Position numbers and translations under genes: made by a program
Notes under the pieces: generated by a model
The model's database searches: none
What the model was told of the DNA's origin: nothing
What the model saw: only the letters and a program-made list of their open reading frames with translations
Shown here: positions 13,287 to 24,900 of the stretch, piece by piece
Position numbering within the stretch: the stretch's first letter is position 1
How the letters are laid out: each line of letters begins with the position of its first letter
Source: Lingula anatina
Lineage: Eukaryota; Brachiopoda; Lingulata; Lingulida; Lingulidae
Assembly (NCBI RefSeq): GCF_001039355.2
Contig: NW_019774648.1
Location: 467,049-531,048, forward strand
Reading direction: 5' to 3'
DNA: 64,000 nt

Positions 13287-16130
13287 TCACACGTTGCCTG
13301 TAACAAGCACCGGAGCCTCAGCGCTGGTATGTAACGTCTTCAGACTGTACCGCGAGGTGCGGGAGGTTCTCCTAGAAGATTGATCCCTAGGGCGACACGT
13401 AGATTTACGGGGGTTCAGTAAGCGAAGACAGCAAACCAAGGCCTTGAGACGTCTTCTAAATTTCTGACTAAATATACTGTACAGGATGGGGTTGACCGCT
13501 GAGTTTATGTACCCCATCGAAATCACGAACACCCTGAAGGACCAGGTGAAGTGGAAAGGCACAGACGCAAAGGTGTTGTAAAACAGCAGTACCTGTATTG
13601 GAGAGTAGCAGATGAAGTAGACAATAACGCAGGCTATGAGCATCTTCACGACACCTCTGCGTGCTTTCACTGCCACGTGCGTGTTGGGTTTCTCCGAGCC
13701 ATCACGTGTGCTTACTGGTTTATGGTGCAGCGTCGCGGAATTCAGAAATAGGCGTTTCCCTATGATGGTATAGAGAACTAGCTGTGCGATCATGGGGACT
13801 AAGAAAAGAAAGCCGAACTCGGCGTACTTGAAGATGCTTTTTAATAAGAGCGAGGGGTATACCCCCCGGCAGAATTTCACATACGGGTTAGGCCCCACCA
13901 CTTGGTTGTACAACAGTATGGGGACGCCGAAGGCGCACGCCAGGGTCCAGATTACGCCGATGGCGACGCAGACGCGGGAACGACTGCAGACGATGTGGGC
14001 TTGGATTGGGTGAACTATCGCCACGTATCTGAAAATACAGATAGAACTGTGTTAATTTGACAGTGGCTCGCAATCTGTTTACTTCCTGAAAATTAGATCG
14101 ATCATTTTATCTTCATTTTGTCTCCAACTCCGTGAAAGCCTTTTTGTTTGACGTAATATCTTTATTAGGACCTTGCAGTGCAAATTCTCGCAGAATCGAT
14201 ATTCGCGATTCCCTTATATTGAAACTAGATAAAAAAATTCCTTTCAGCATGAAGATGATATTTTCGGGACATGTTATTGATGCCTGAGCGTAAAAGGTCT
14301 CTCTGATTCATTAATTTAATGGTTTCGAAATGCATTTTTCGTGTAAATCTAGGCTTTTGGCGGTCCGTCAATTTTAGACTGATTACTCCGTTTCTTGATA
14401 GTGTACACCGTGCATTGCGGTTCGGCTTTCTCATGCTTCGTTCGGTGCACCCAGTAGATCCCACGCTGCCTGCTCTTTGGGTTGGTGTTACACTGCGGTT
14501 ACGGTATACTTGGCGTCTCCCGGAAACTTCACTCGAAACTACCCTGGATACTCGTTCAAATACTCGACTCTTATGTAGAATTGAAAAAGATAATGTTAAG
14601 TAGATGTAGACTGGCTTAAAGATACAAAGGAATGCATTTCATGTTTGTTACGGTCTTGCTGTATCGAATTAGAAAAAAAGAAAATGGTGCTGTGGAATTA
14701 GTAACATAGTCTGTTATTTCAAAGTTTTACGCGTATTTTTCTAACAGTTATTTGTAGATAATTTTTTAAGAGGTGGAAAATTTGTCCGCTTAGCTCTTGA
14801 GCTTAATAAGATTTCGCTTTTTGTTACACGTTAATGAAACTTTTCTTTCCGCGTATCAATCGGTGTAAGATTAGAATTATTTCCACAAACGTGATAAGTT
14901 TGTTTAATTAATTTAAGCAACTCCGGGAATACAGCAGCTGGAAGTTCTCTATTTTTAGCGGTAATTCGAAGCCATGATTAGTGATTTTTTGTTTGCGAAA
15001 AGATGTGCGAGCTGACATTCAAAAATTTTGGTCACATTAAGTCAACGGTGCCCTCTCTGCGTTTTTGTATTCGGCATTAGTATTTGGGTAGGGTACATAG
15101 AGAATGATATCAAACATGGAAAATCTTCCCCAGCCCGCATAACATCAACTGAAATCACTGTTTTCGAGTGTCTCGTTCAAATCCAAGCGAAGTATGAACT
15201 TTTTCCGCAAATTTTTACCATTAAATGAGGTGCGGGGAAAGGAAAGGCCCGCAGTTCAAAGGGGCCCAGTATTTTTTTTACGTTTTATACGTGGCTATCT
15301 TATTTCTCAGGAATTCAATTTATGTTTTTCGTAATTGTTTATACTATACGTAAGCCCTTTTCCTTGATTTCATTGCAAATTCGCTGTCCTCATTTTACTT
15401 ATTTACAGTGTATGTAATTCATGTTGTACTGTCCCTCTATTTCCATGTTTTATACTTTTTGTACATTTGCTCTGGTATCTATAGTCTCTTGATATCATTT
15501 TCTGTGTCTTGGTCAGATATTAAACAAACAAACAAACAAACAAACCAATCAAGTAAAACTATATTCTTTACCTCTTTGTTTACTCTTGTGTTTTTTAGCC
15601 ACGAGCATGCAGTACTTGTATATATGTATAAAATTATTTTAAATAGTGATCACGAGTTGTTTTTTTTCCCTCAATTCACATTGTATTTTTAAAATGTCTA
15701 CATTAAAAACAAGATGACCATATTAGGGGGTAGAGAAATACGGTGAGAAGCGAACAAGATGCTTTCAAAGGGTAGAAGCACAACTTAATTTTGGTTTGAT
15801 ATTCGATCCGTAGTCTCCCTCTATAACTAGTTATGTCGAACTTATATCCAGCACTTACCAGTATGGTTTAGAGACCAGGGAGAGGGCTATGAAGATAAAC
15901 TGTTTAAGCAATGTTTTTCGTGTTACTTGAACTGTTTTTACTTGGGCATTTTAACCCATTATTCTCTGTATATGTAGATTAAAGTTACTACAAGCCATTA
16001 GGAACTTCAAACCTTAATCTTTCCGACATCTGTACTTACATACCATCTAGGCCCATCCATGAAAAATAAGGGAAGTATTTCCAGGGCCCTATGAAGAGAA
16101 ACCTCTCCTAATTGAAAATCGTTAAATTGG

Positions 16131-16168
<38 letters not shown>

Positions 16169-16703
16169 ACGCTGAGCATTTCCCCAAACTTGCAAAATAT
16201 CTCAAATGGAAAGTGTAGTCCTTATCTAAACTATATTTTCAACCAATACATTCTTTTCTTATTTCCAACAGCCCCTTACCGGTGTCTTACCTTTCTACAC
16301 AAACTGCGAGCAGCGTCAGGATGGACGCAGTTAGCGATGTCACCAGAAGTCCCCGCTGTAGTTTGCACAGTACCTCGTCCAGCAACCAGCCCTGGTTTAA
16401 CATGAACATTACAATATCTGGAACCCCAAGTAACATGATCAACAGATCAGCTATAGCTAAGTTTGTGATGAAAAGGTTTGTCGCAGACGAACGCATCTGG
16501 TAGTTACTGAGAACGACATAGATGACCATGAAGTTACCAGTGACCCCTACGGACACAATGAAAAACCAGAGGAACGATAAAACAACGACGATTTCTTTAG
16601 AGGCAGGACCGTCACGAGGGCCTGCTGTCAAGTTATTCAAAACTGTGAGATCATCTGTCCAATTCACCGCACTCGTGCAGTTTGAGTCTGTCATCTCCAA
16701 CAT
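13287..16703 (-). CDS. Class A GPCR, TRH-receptor-like neuropeptide receptor (2 exons)
   Basis: Exons 16703-16291 and 14028-13287 join at GTAAGA..CAG inside the Arg codon of the E-R-Y motif and encode 384 residues. The first ATG with a usable frame is 16703; a second lies at 16694. The N terminus has sequons (N-C-T, N-W-T, N-L-T). TM1 has G-N-F-M-V-I-Y, TM2 N-L-A-I-A-D, and TM3 starts after E-V-L-C. After E-R-Y comes V-A-I-V-H-P-I-Q-A, TM5 is preceded by F-C-R-G, TM6 holds F-I-C-Y-S-P and TM7 N-P-I-L-Y-S-I-F-S-Q-K-F. A Cys-Cys pair after helix 8 could be palmitoylated. The H-P-I-Q-A-H, V-P-M-I-A-Q and L-F-L-N segments recall TRH receptors, so a peptide ligand is likely, but the subfamily is inference. 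It is a paralog of the receptor at 643-1109. Confidence 0.9.
14029..16290 (-). other. Intron of the TRH-receptor-like GPCR
   Basis: The intron lies between the E-R|Y splice sites. It contains a (CAAA)n run near 15523-15544 and a (GA)n microsatellite at 16136-16165 close to the upstream exon. No additional exon is needed to keep frame. Confidence 0.85.
16136..16165. repeat. (GA)n microsatellite
   Basis: Uninterrupted GA dinucleotides inside the GPCR intron, about 125 bases from the TM1-3 exon. Confidence 0.9.
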
Positions 16704-17507
16704 CTTTTGAAGAGGAAAAAAATCAGACACCCGCGTCAACTTCTACGAACGTAAAACGAGAAGTGGCTCGATCGTTTCTTCTTTCCTTGTTAGCTCGGTC
16801 TTTCACGAATGTTGGCAGTTCGTTCGTCCGTACAAATTACGTGCACATATATATATTGAGTGCATCTCTGGCGGAGTAGAAATAAACATCATCCTCCTAT
16901 CCGAAGGTTAAGACCAACTTGTGATCAATAAAGACAAGTGGCGTTTCGCTGTTACTTAAACAAATCTCCTTTGGGAGGATGCCCACCATGACAACTTCCA
17001 GGTAAAAATTAATGAAAGATTAATATATTTTAGACTGAGAAATGGGCCAATTACGCTTTAAACGAGTAAAAAGCGTGTTATTGCTCCAAGGCAGGTATCC
17101 ATTTAGTAAGGTCGGGGAGGCTTTAACATCAAATGTGAACATGATGCACGCTGTGCAGGAACACGAGGATTAATGGATTTCTAATCAATAAACACCAAGG
17201 GCGGCAAAGACAACAAACTGACCGTACCCCCGCTGATCAAGACATCGTCGACCGCAAGAATCGACTGCATGGTAGCCAGTCCTATAACGTGCTTACTCTT
17301 ATGACTGTTGCAGAAGTATATTGAATAATGGCAAACACCCTATATTATTTTCCTCCGATTATGGCAAAAGCTTCAAACTCTCTCTCTCTCTCTCTCTCTC
17401 TCAGTTAACCATAAACGCAGCAAATTCTTAAGCTCTTAGAATTGTAGGAACTAGGATCTGCTCTATGTCAAACAATAGACTTGCTCTCCGAAAACGTCAT
17501 CGAAAAA
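16704..17507. other. 5' flank of the GPCR and left flank of the tandem array
   Basis: It holds the upstream flank of the minus-strand GPCR and a (CT)n microsatellite at 17378-17402. Sequence homologous to the tandem units begins at about 17508 with CCCCTATCTTG. I see no exon. Confidence 0.5.
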
Positions 17508-18180
17508 CCCCTATCTTGAAAAAACGGCTTTCGCAGATTTTTTTCATAAAAGAGTCTCCGCTAACACATCCAGTAATATACCCATACCCGAGAAGTCACG
17601 TGACATTGGTGGATCTAGGATATTACTAAAGGAGAGAGAAGGGGGGCACAAGGACAAAAAGGATAATGTTACCACATTACTTTGGGTAGAGGGATAGAAA
17701 AATCGCTTGGATTTGTCTCTTTTCGCTTCTTGTACATTTGGGGGGAGGGGGGTAGAAGATGAGTAAACTATACATATATTTTTCGAAAGTAATAACATGA
17801 AACATTTTCAAGCACAATGAGCTTAGATTTAACTAGTAAACAGTTCTCGTTCATAACATAAGTACATTTGATGGATTCCAATGATATATTGTTCATGCCT
17901 CCTCTATTCTAATATTATTGTAGGGGTCTTTTCAGAGCACCATAAAAACTAATCATTTCAAGGAAGCTTAATATAAAGACAAACATGAACATGTGATAAA
18001 AAACTTAGTCCCCTCAACAAATATCTTTTATATACCCAGAGCATGTTCTAGTATCTCAAACATAATGTTATCTCAGACACATTTCTATGTTTGAATCTTA
18101 AAGGTATCCACACACTTTTTGGAGGGGGAGAAGGGCTCACACAAAAGTATAATATTTGCTGTACCGACCCAATGTTGAGT

Positions 18181-18339
18181 ATTCTGAATATTCTGAATAT
18201 TAATAGAACAAGAGGCAGGCGTTTACGATCGATTCCGTGACGACGGATAATCCCCGTCACCTTTAGACACGTGACCCATACGGGGGTTGTTTATCTGCTC
18301 CTTTCATGTTCGCGTGTATTCGGGTCAAACAATATACAG
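18181..18339 (+). promoter_or_regulatory. Promoter and 5' noncoding exon, gene copy 1
   Basis: Aligned with the other three units, this block keeps a GAATATTCTGAATATTAAT palindrome-like word (18181-18203 region), an E-box CACGTG at 18268-18273 followed by ACCCATACGGGGGTTGT, and a donor-like CAG|GTAAAT at 18339/18340. I infer a first noncoding exon ending at 18339, spliced to the acceptor TTTTTAATTCAG at 18918, 49 bases before the ATG. The transcription start itself is not visible. Confidence 0.6.
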
Positions 18340-18967
18340 GTAAATTTTTGTTTAAATATGATCATTATAAGCGAACCTTAGAATACCATTATATATTCAC
18401 CTCTAATAGAAACTGTAGATAGATTTTGAGACAACATCGCGTATTTGATACATTAGAACCTCATGTTCGATTCGCTTCTCATTTCCGTAAACACAATAAT
18501 GGCTGATTTGGTTGAAGCTTTTGTTATTGTTACACGCGTATCTCAGTGCTGATTAGTGTAGTTCTAAAGAAGCAAATAATGGTGATTATGTAGAATGATT
18601 GGAGTTGATGAGATTATATCAATTTACCGAAGAAGATCTGTTAAATAAAAAGTACATGTACAGGTCTCAGCTACTTTCGTTTTCGATTCCTTCGTAACCT
18701 GAAGGTCGCCGTGTTTGTTGTGATCTCTGGGGGCTTTTTCAACCTCTTATCATGGAAGTTACATTTGTTATACTGGAGCATGTTATTATTTAATTTTGTG
18801 AATATTAATAAATATAGTTGTCGATGGGAATACGAATCAATGAAGTACATGTATGTGTAGCGTAAACGTTAGTATAGTGGCGTTATTCCTAAACTATGTT
18901 TACTCATTTTTAATTCAGGTTTATGCATTGATACCATTCAGCGCAATCAAATAAATGTAAAGTCGCA

Positions 18968-21900
18968 ATGGGAAATGAAGCATCGACATCACGTCTTCTC
19001 CATAATTTGGAGGAGTTTGAACAGGAGCTTGAACGAGACCAAGTTTCTAAGTCCAACCAACCACTAAAGGTGCAACATGGCTGGGATTCCAAGGACTGCT
19101 CCGACAATATGACAGTGCTAGATGACGGTTTGAAGGTAGGATTCAAGGATCACCAGAAAAATCTACTCACCTTTAAGTTTCTGATCTATCCTGAACATTT
19201 CATCAAAATACAATAATGTTTTAGTTTGGCTGTTGACAAACAAACAAACAAACAAACGTAGGTGAATACATAATCTCCTTGGAGGGGGGGAGGGGGCTAA
19301 AAGCCATTATCAATCCCTGTGCCGTGCATTTTATAATCTCCATCAACTATAGATGCAAAAAGGCCGAGTGACCTTATTTAAAAGTTTTATCTTTGTAACT
19401 TTTCTTAAGTAAAATCCCGTATCTGCTAGTGATTTGTTTCAATTTCAAACTAGACTTCTTATAACCAAAAAAGGGGAAGGGCGGGGATTATCATTTTATT
19501 ATTATTTCACTATTTATTAAAGAATCGTTAAAACCTTTATGTTTTCTTTATTCATCAAAGTTGTAAAATCATACATTGTACCTATTTCACAGGTGCGTAG
19601 AAATAAATCTTTACAGCCTAGGACGGATGCCGTTAGGGGCAAGAGAGGCTATGGTCAAGGGATACATATCTGGAAGATTCACTGGCCCCAGTCAATGAGA
19701 GGCAGCAATGCTGTTATTGGTGTAGCTACCTATCAGGCCCCTCTGACTTGCATTGGTGAGTTTGGTTGGATGAATGACACGAAAAAATTCACCTAGACCT
19801 ATACATGTAGGCCTACATAGGGGAGACCGAGGTTAGTTGGACCCCGGGGTAAGTTGGACCCCATCAATTTATGACAAAGTAACTATGGGGTAAAAGAATT
19901 GACTACATCACTTTCATGATTTTGTAAAATGACCGTATCCAATAGTGCTAAGAAAGCGTCGGCAGTGAGTCCAAATGAAATAATTTAGCATCTGAAAGTA
20001 ACTTTATTAAAGAGACTTGATGGGTGGGGGGGGGGGGGTCAACTTACCCCGGGGTCCAACTAGCCCAGGTCTCCCCTAAACTATGTCTTAAAATAAAACA
20101 ACCTTATATTTTTGAGGTATAACAAGTGCGACTAATGAACTTTCGTGGCATTTTTTCTAGAGTTTAAACTGGTATAATATTGTTATATAATAATGTCAAG
20201 CCCGTAGCCAGGGGGGGGTTCGGGGGTTCGAAACCGCCCCTTTTGCTAGGAAAAGGTCCACTCTCGGTAAAATTTGTTCTAGGTTCATGAAGCTTTTATG
20301 GAAAAAGGTCCACTTTTTCAGAAAAAGAACCCCCCTTTTAAAATGGTTGGCTACGGGCCTGAATGTTGAGTTATATACACATGTATATAGCTTTTTGTTT
20401 GTGTATATATATATATATATATGTAAATGTATAACGTTATGTATACATAATGTTAAAAATCAGATTACTGTGATGTTGATAAGAAGAATCAATTAATGTC
20501 GCAAAGTTTTTAAAAATTATAAAATGTATAATTTGGCCTCCTTAAATTGCATATTGGTGATCTGTTTCAAGTGCTTCTAATCTTATCATTCTCTCGAAGG
20601 TTATTCGTCTTTGATTGGTTCCAATGATCAGTCCATGGGGTGGGATATAGTCCGCAATGTTCTTCTCTTCAATGACTGCGTCATCAGAAAGTACCCGGAT
20701 GATGTACCTGATGAATTTGTTGCTCCTGATGTCATCACTGTAATTCTCAATATGGACTCGGGGACTCTTGGCTTTAAGAGTGATGGAAAAAATTACGGAG
20801 TGGCATTGAAGGGTCTTCGCTTACTGGGGAAAAAACTTTACCCTGCAATAAGTGCAACATATGGCAACTGTGAAGTGGGTATCGAGTATATCAGAAGTAT
20901 ATCAGGTAAATGCTGGGCTCAGAGGAACTTTTACTTGAAATAATTTGAAAAATATCGTTTGCTTTACTTTTTGGTAAAATATTACAAAAATTCATCTTAC
21001 AAAAAAATGATAACATTAAATAAATAATTGATGAAAAAAGCCACAGAAAAGTATCACAATAGGCCACCAGTGCATTGTTACTAGCTCATTGTTGAAAGAT
21101 AAGACTGCTTTATTTTGCAACCTGTCTTGAACAAAATCGTGCATGAGTAGTATGCGGAATGCACGATATTTCCACCTCATACTCTCCGCACAGATTAATA
21201 AGCCTATTTTGTTTCTTTTTATCCATGTAAGACGCAGCACCTGCACCCGGCCTCCCGTCTCCTTCAAGGCCCACTGAAAGACCAAGTGCAAGAGGTACGC
21301 TCTGTAACCTGAATACAATCATTGCACCTTAAATCCTAGAATAAATGTTGAATATCGTTCTCATTCAGGATATTTTATTTTCTTTATTAATAGACAGATC
21401 AAATACTTTTGATGCAAACTAAATCTGGCTATTTCTTTCAGATCAGGGAAGACCACAGGCAAAACCATGTCCTCCGACTGCCCCTCTGAAATTCAAAAAG
21501 CAATGTGGCGAAAATATCGAATTGTCAAATGACAGCATTCAAGCGGAGAGATCAAAGTACGTTTTAATCAATTATTCACTTTTCAAAGCAGAAAATAGAA
21601 AATGAAAAAAAAAACTTATTTATTTTTATAGTAGAGAATTCACTGCAATTAAAAAAAATCTAACTACAGATATTTTATCGACGGTAGGGGTTTTACATGT
21701 ATGTATTGTATTTTATTGCTGATATAGTGCAAATTCCCCTTGGGATGTTAAAACGTCTTCATTTTGATTGTTTTATACAATATCTATTTGCTTCGTATTT
21801 TAAGAATATTCTACTGTATATGACGTGAACCAATAAAAATGAAAAACCAAATGCCACGCATTATTACAACAACATTGTGTACTTGCTCAAATCCCATTTC

Positions 21901-24900
21901 AGTTTTATGTCTGAATCAGACAAAGCAGTTGTTTTGACTTCGAGAAGTCTACAACCGAATGAAAAGTTTGAAATATGTGTAAAGAGAACCCTGGATAAAT
22001 GGGCAGAGGGTCTAGCGATCGGAGTTGTGGCTCTGGAAGCAGGATTCGAGATTCCGAGAAGTCTCCCTGGACAAGCCGCAGATATAGCGTGGGTCTGGAA
22101 AGGCACGGATGTTTTGCATGACCGAAAAACGGAACGGAAATTGGACTTTAACCTTAATTCCGCGAAAGTATGTATTTAAGAATACAAATTTGTTTCGCCT
22201 TTGTGAACAAAGGGGTCTCTGCTGGAGCCCAGCCTATCTAGTACTGTTCCTAATGCCTCTATACTAATACTGTATGAAACAAAGTAAAAACGTTTCTCAT
22301 TTTCCCAATCAACATGAAAATCCCTAGATCGAAAGAGTAAGTCCAGTTGTTAAAATCAAAATTCACAAAGTTTTTATTCCATTGATGAGAAAGGATAAAT
22401 GTGCAAGTGGTTGATTGTTTATCAATTACACGAGCGACCAATAGATTTTTCGTTAACGCGGTTACCGAAATCCTAATAGTCAGGGAGTTGATTACACTCT
22501 TTAGCTCTAATTTCAGATTGGCGACAAATTTGGTGTCATGAGAAAGGAAGATGGTGCATTGCACTTCTTTTATAACGGTCGAGATATGGGAATGGCAGCC
22601 ACAAATGTTCCTCTCAAAATACACGGAATTGTCGATGTCTGTGGCAGTACTACACACGTAGAATTAGTCGGTAAGCATGCCACATGTATATTGAAAAACG
22701 ACCAATTAACTTTCTATGTGAATTTTGTCCCGCGGGCTGTTCAACCGGCCGAATAACATTTGTTTGACTGTGTACTAGCATCCTATATCACATTGAACCT
22801 AAAAATAAATTCATAATTCTTTTTTGTTTCATATTCAACAGAACAAATGCGAGAGGAAACCACAGAGCCAACAGGTGCCGCTTTCACGGGCATGGCTAGA
22901 GAAGAACGGGCCTTCGAAAAAATGAAACAAGCGATCGATCTCTTAAAGAAGAAAGACGAACGTGCTATTCTATCCACTGAACTTATGGTCCTACAACATT
23001 TGTACATGTTGTACGCCAAGAATACGGCCCGAAACCTTCGGCAGTTAATGGGTGACAAGCTGGTCCAGTTGAATGCTGCCTTCCATATTACTGAATATAT
23101 TAAATTTCTTTGTGAGTGCGGGATTGAAAATGATAAAATCTACACGTGTTATGACCTGCTTCTTAATGTTTGTTTGAATTACAGTGATGGCAGTCTGAAG
23201 TTTGCCAGGTCCATCGGACAGACGGATCTCCTTGGAATTCTTTCTGCAGAACTTGCCAAGTATCAGAATAGATATATGAGTGAAGAGGTAAGAAAGAAAA
23301 ACAATTTAATAGCCCCCATTCTATCAGATAAATTGGAAATTGATGTCGTTTTTTGCACGGTTTTGGCTGTGTTTTAAATGTACAAGTTTCACTTTTGAAC
23401 TAGGTGTCAATTAAGATTGTTCCAGTTGTCTCCAGTTATTCTGAAAATGCAATACATGTTATATTTTTCCTTATAAATGTATATCATACTGAATAAAGCA
23501 CCATACTTGCTCCTGTAGTAAGATACATTTGTCTAATTATCTTCAAATGGAGATATGCTATTCATTCAAAATTGTTGTTTTCGATCCCAGGGGAAAAGAG
23601 GTATTGTTATGACAGCATTTGGAATTCTTCTTAGCTGCTCAAAAGTTACGGAGAACCGAGAGGTGTATTACCGTCTCTGTGTGATCAGCATCGTGGTTCC
23701 TTATACGAAGCCAGGGAATGACGAAACAGTCGCAATGACCGCCTTAATGACCTTGTCCTACCTTGTTACTATTGATCAACAACACCTGATCCAAGCAGAG
23801 CCATCAGCTATTGCAAACATTCTGAAGAAACTCGACGAAGCACTGAAAAACGCAGAAACCCATCAATCGGACGGTTCCCTTTCTTTCCATGCATATGAAA
23901 TTGTGGAATCGCTTATAAACCTATCGAAAAGCGCGCAAAATCGCGTGACGATGGTACAAAAAGGAGGCATTCCCCTGTTTGTAAAAATGATGAAAGTCGG
24001 TAATCCACAAGAACAGGAACTCGTCCTGAACGCCGTGTGGGAACTTATTAACGGAGGCGACGGGACGCTGTCAACTATCTCTAGAACAGAAGGGCTATTA
24101 GACGCAGTGAAGGCTTTAAAGGGCAGCAAAGTCGAAACTGTTCGTCGAGCCGCTGAGAGGATTTCATTGAAGCTTGACACGCAGACTCAAATGTTTTCCC
24201 AGAGTTTTGGTAAGATAACAGTTTTTCGTTTAGAAAATTTAAAATCAATCAATCAATCAATCAATCATGGACTGATATATTGGCAATTTAGAGTGAAAGT
24301 AATTACATTTTAGACAGGCCATACGGTTTAAAGTTTATTACCTTTCCAGATCCGGCACCCAGACCAAAGTGCACTTACAAAGATATCTGCGACAAATTTG
24401 TTGAGACACTCCACATACATGGTAAGATTCCATTAACTAAAAAATATTTTCAAATTCATTTCATTACCGTATTTATAAAAAAAATTATTTTAAACTGTTT
24501 TTATTATGATTTTAATAAGAGGTAAAACGAGTACATGTTGCACTCAACTGCTATGTACATGTATTTCCATGCACTGGAATTTTACAGAATCATATTTTGA
24601 TGCCAAGTATCATCGCTGCTACTGCAACGTTTGTCATAATGAAAGAGGAGACAAACTGTATTATACTCGCGGAAATCCACCCAAGGACTACGGTATTCCA
24701 ATTGGATGGTACAGGTATGCCCTTAGGTGAGTATAACAACGGCAAATCGGGTTTGGTAACTTAGAAATTTGAATGATTTATATATGTCTGCAACGTCAAC
24801 CATAAGCAAAATACTGTAAAAATATTATTATTCAAGTAGGGGCCTACATTGTGAAACCGCTGAACTTTTTTGTTTTGTTATGCATTGCTACTGTGGGATA

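Noticed and set aside
15408-15692. Hydrophobic 94-codon frame inside the GPCR intron
   Set aside because: AT-rich low-complexity translation with a (CAAA)n run; no splice signals or homology.
18181-18203. Heat-shock element
   Set aside because: GAATATTC units are separated by one base rather than the two needed for the GAA-nn-TTC-nn-GAA pattern.
23863-24180. Antisense open frame opposite the ARM exon, present in all four copies
   Set aside because: Its conservation follows from the coding strand; codon changes follow the sense frame, and no family is recognised.
24641-24655. R-G-D tripeptide near the Cys/His knuckle
   Set aside because: The protein has no signal peptide and appears intracellular, so an integrin-binding role is not supported.
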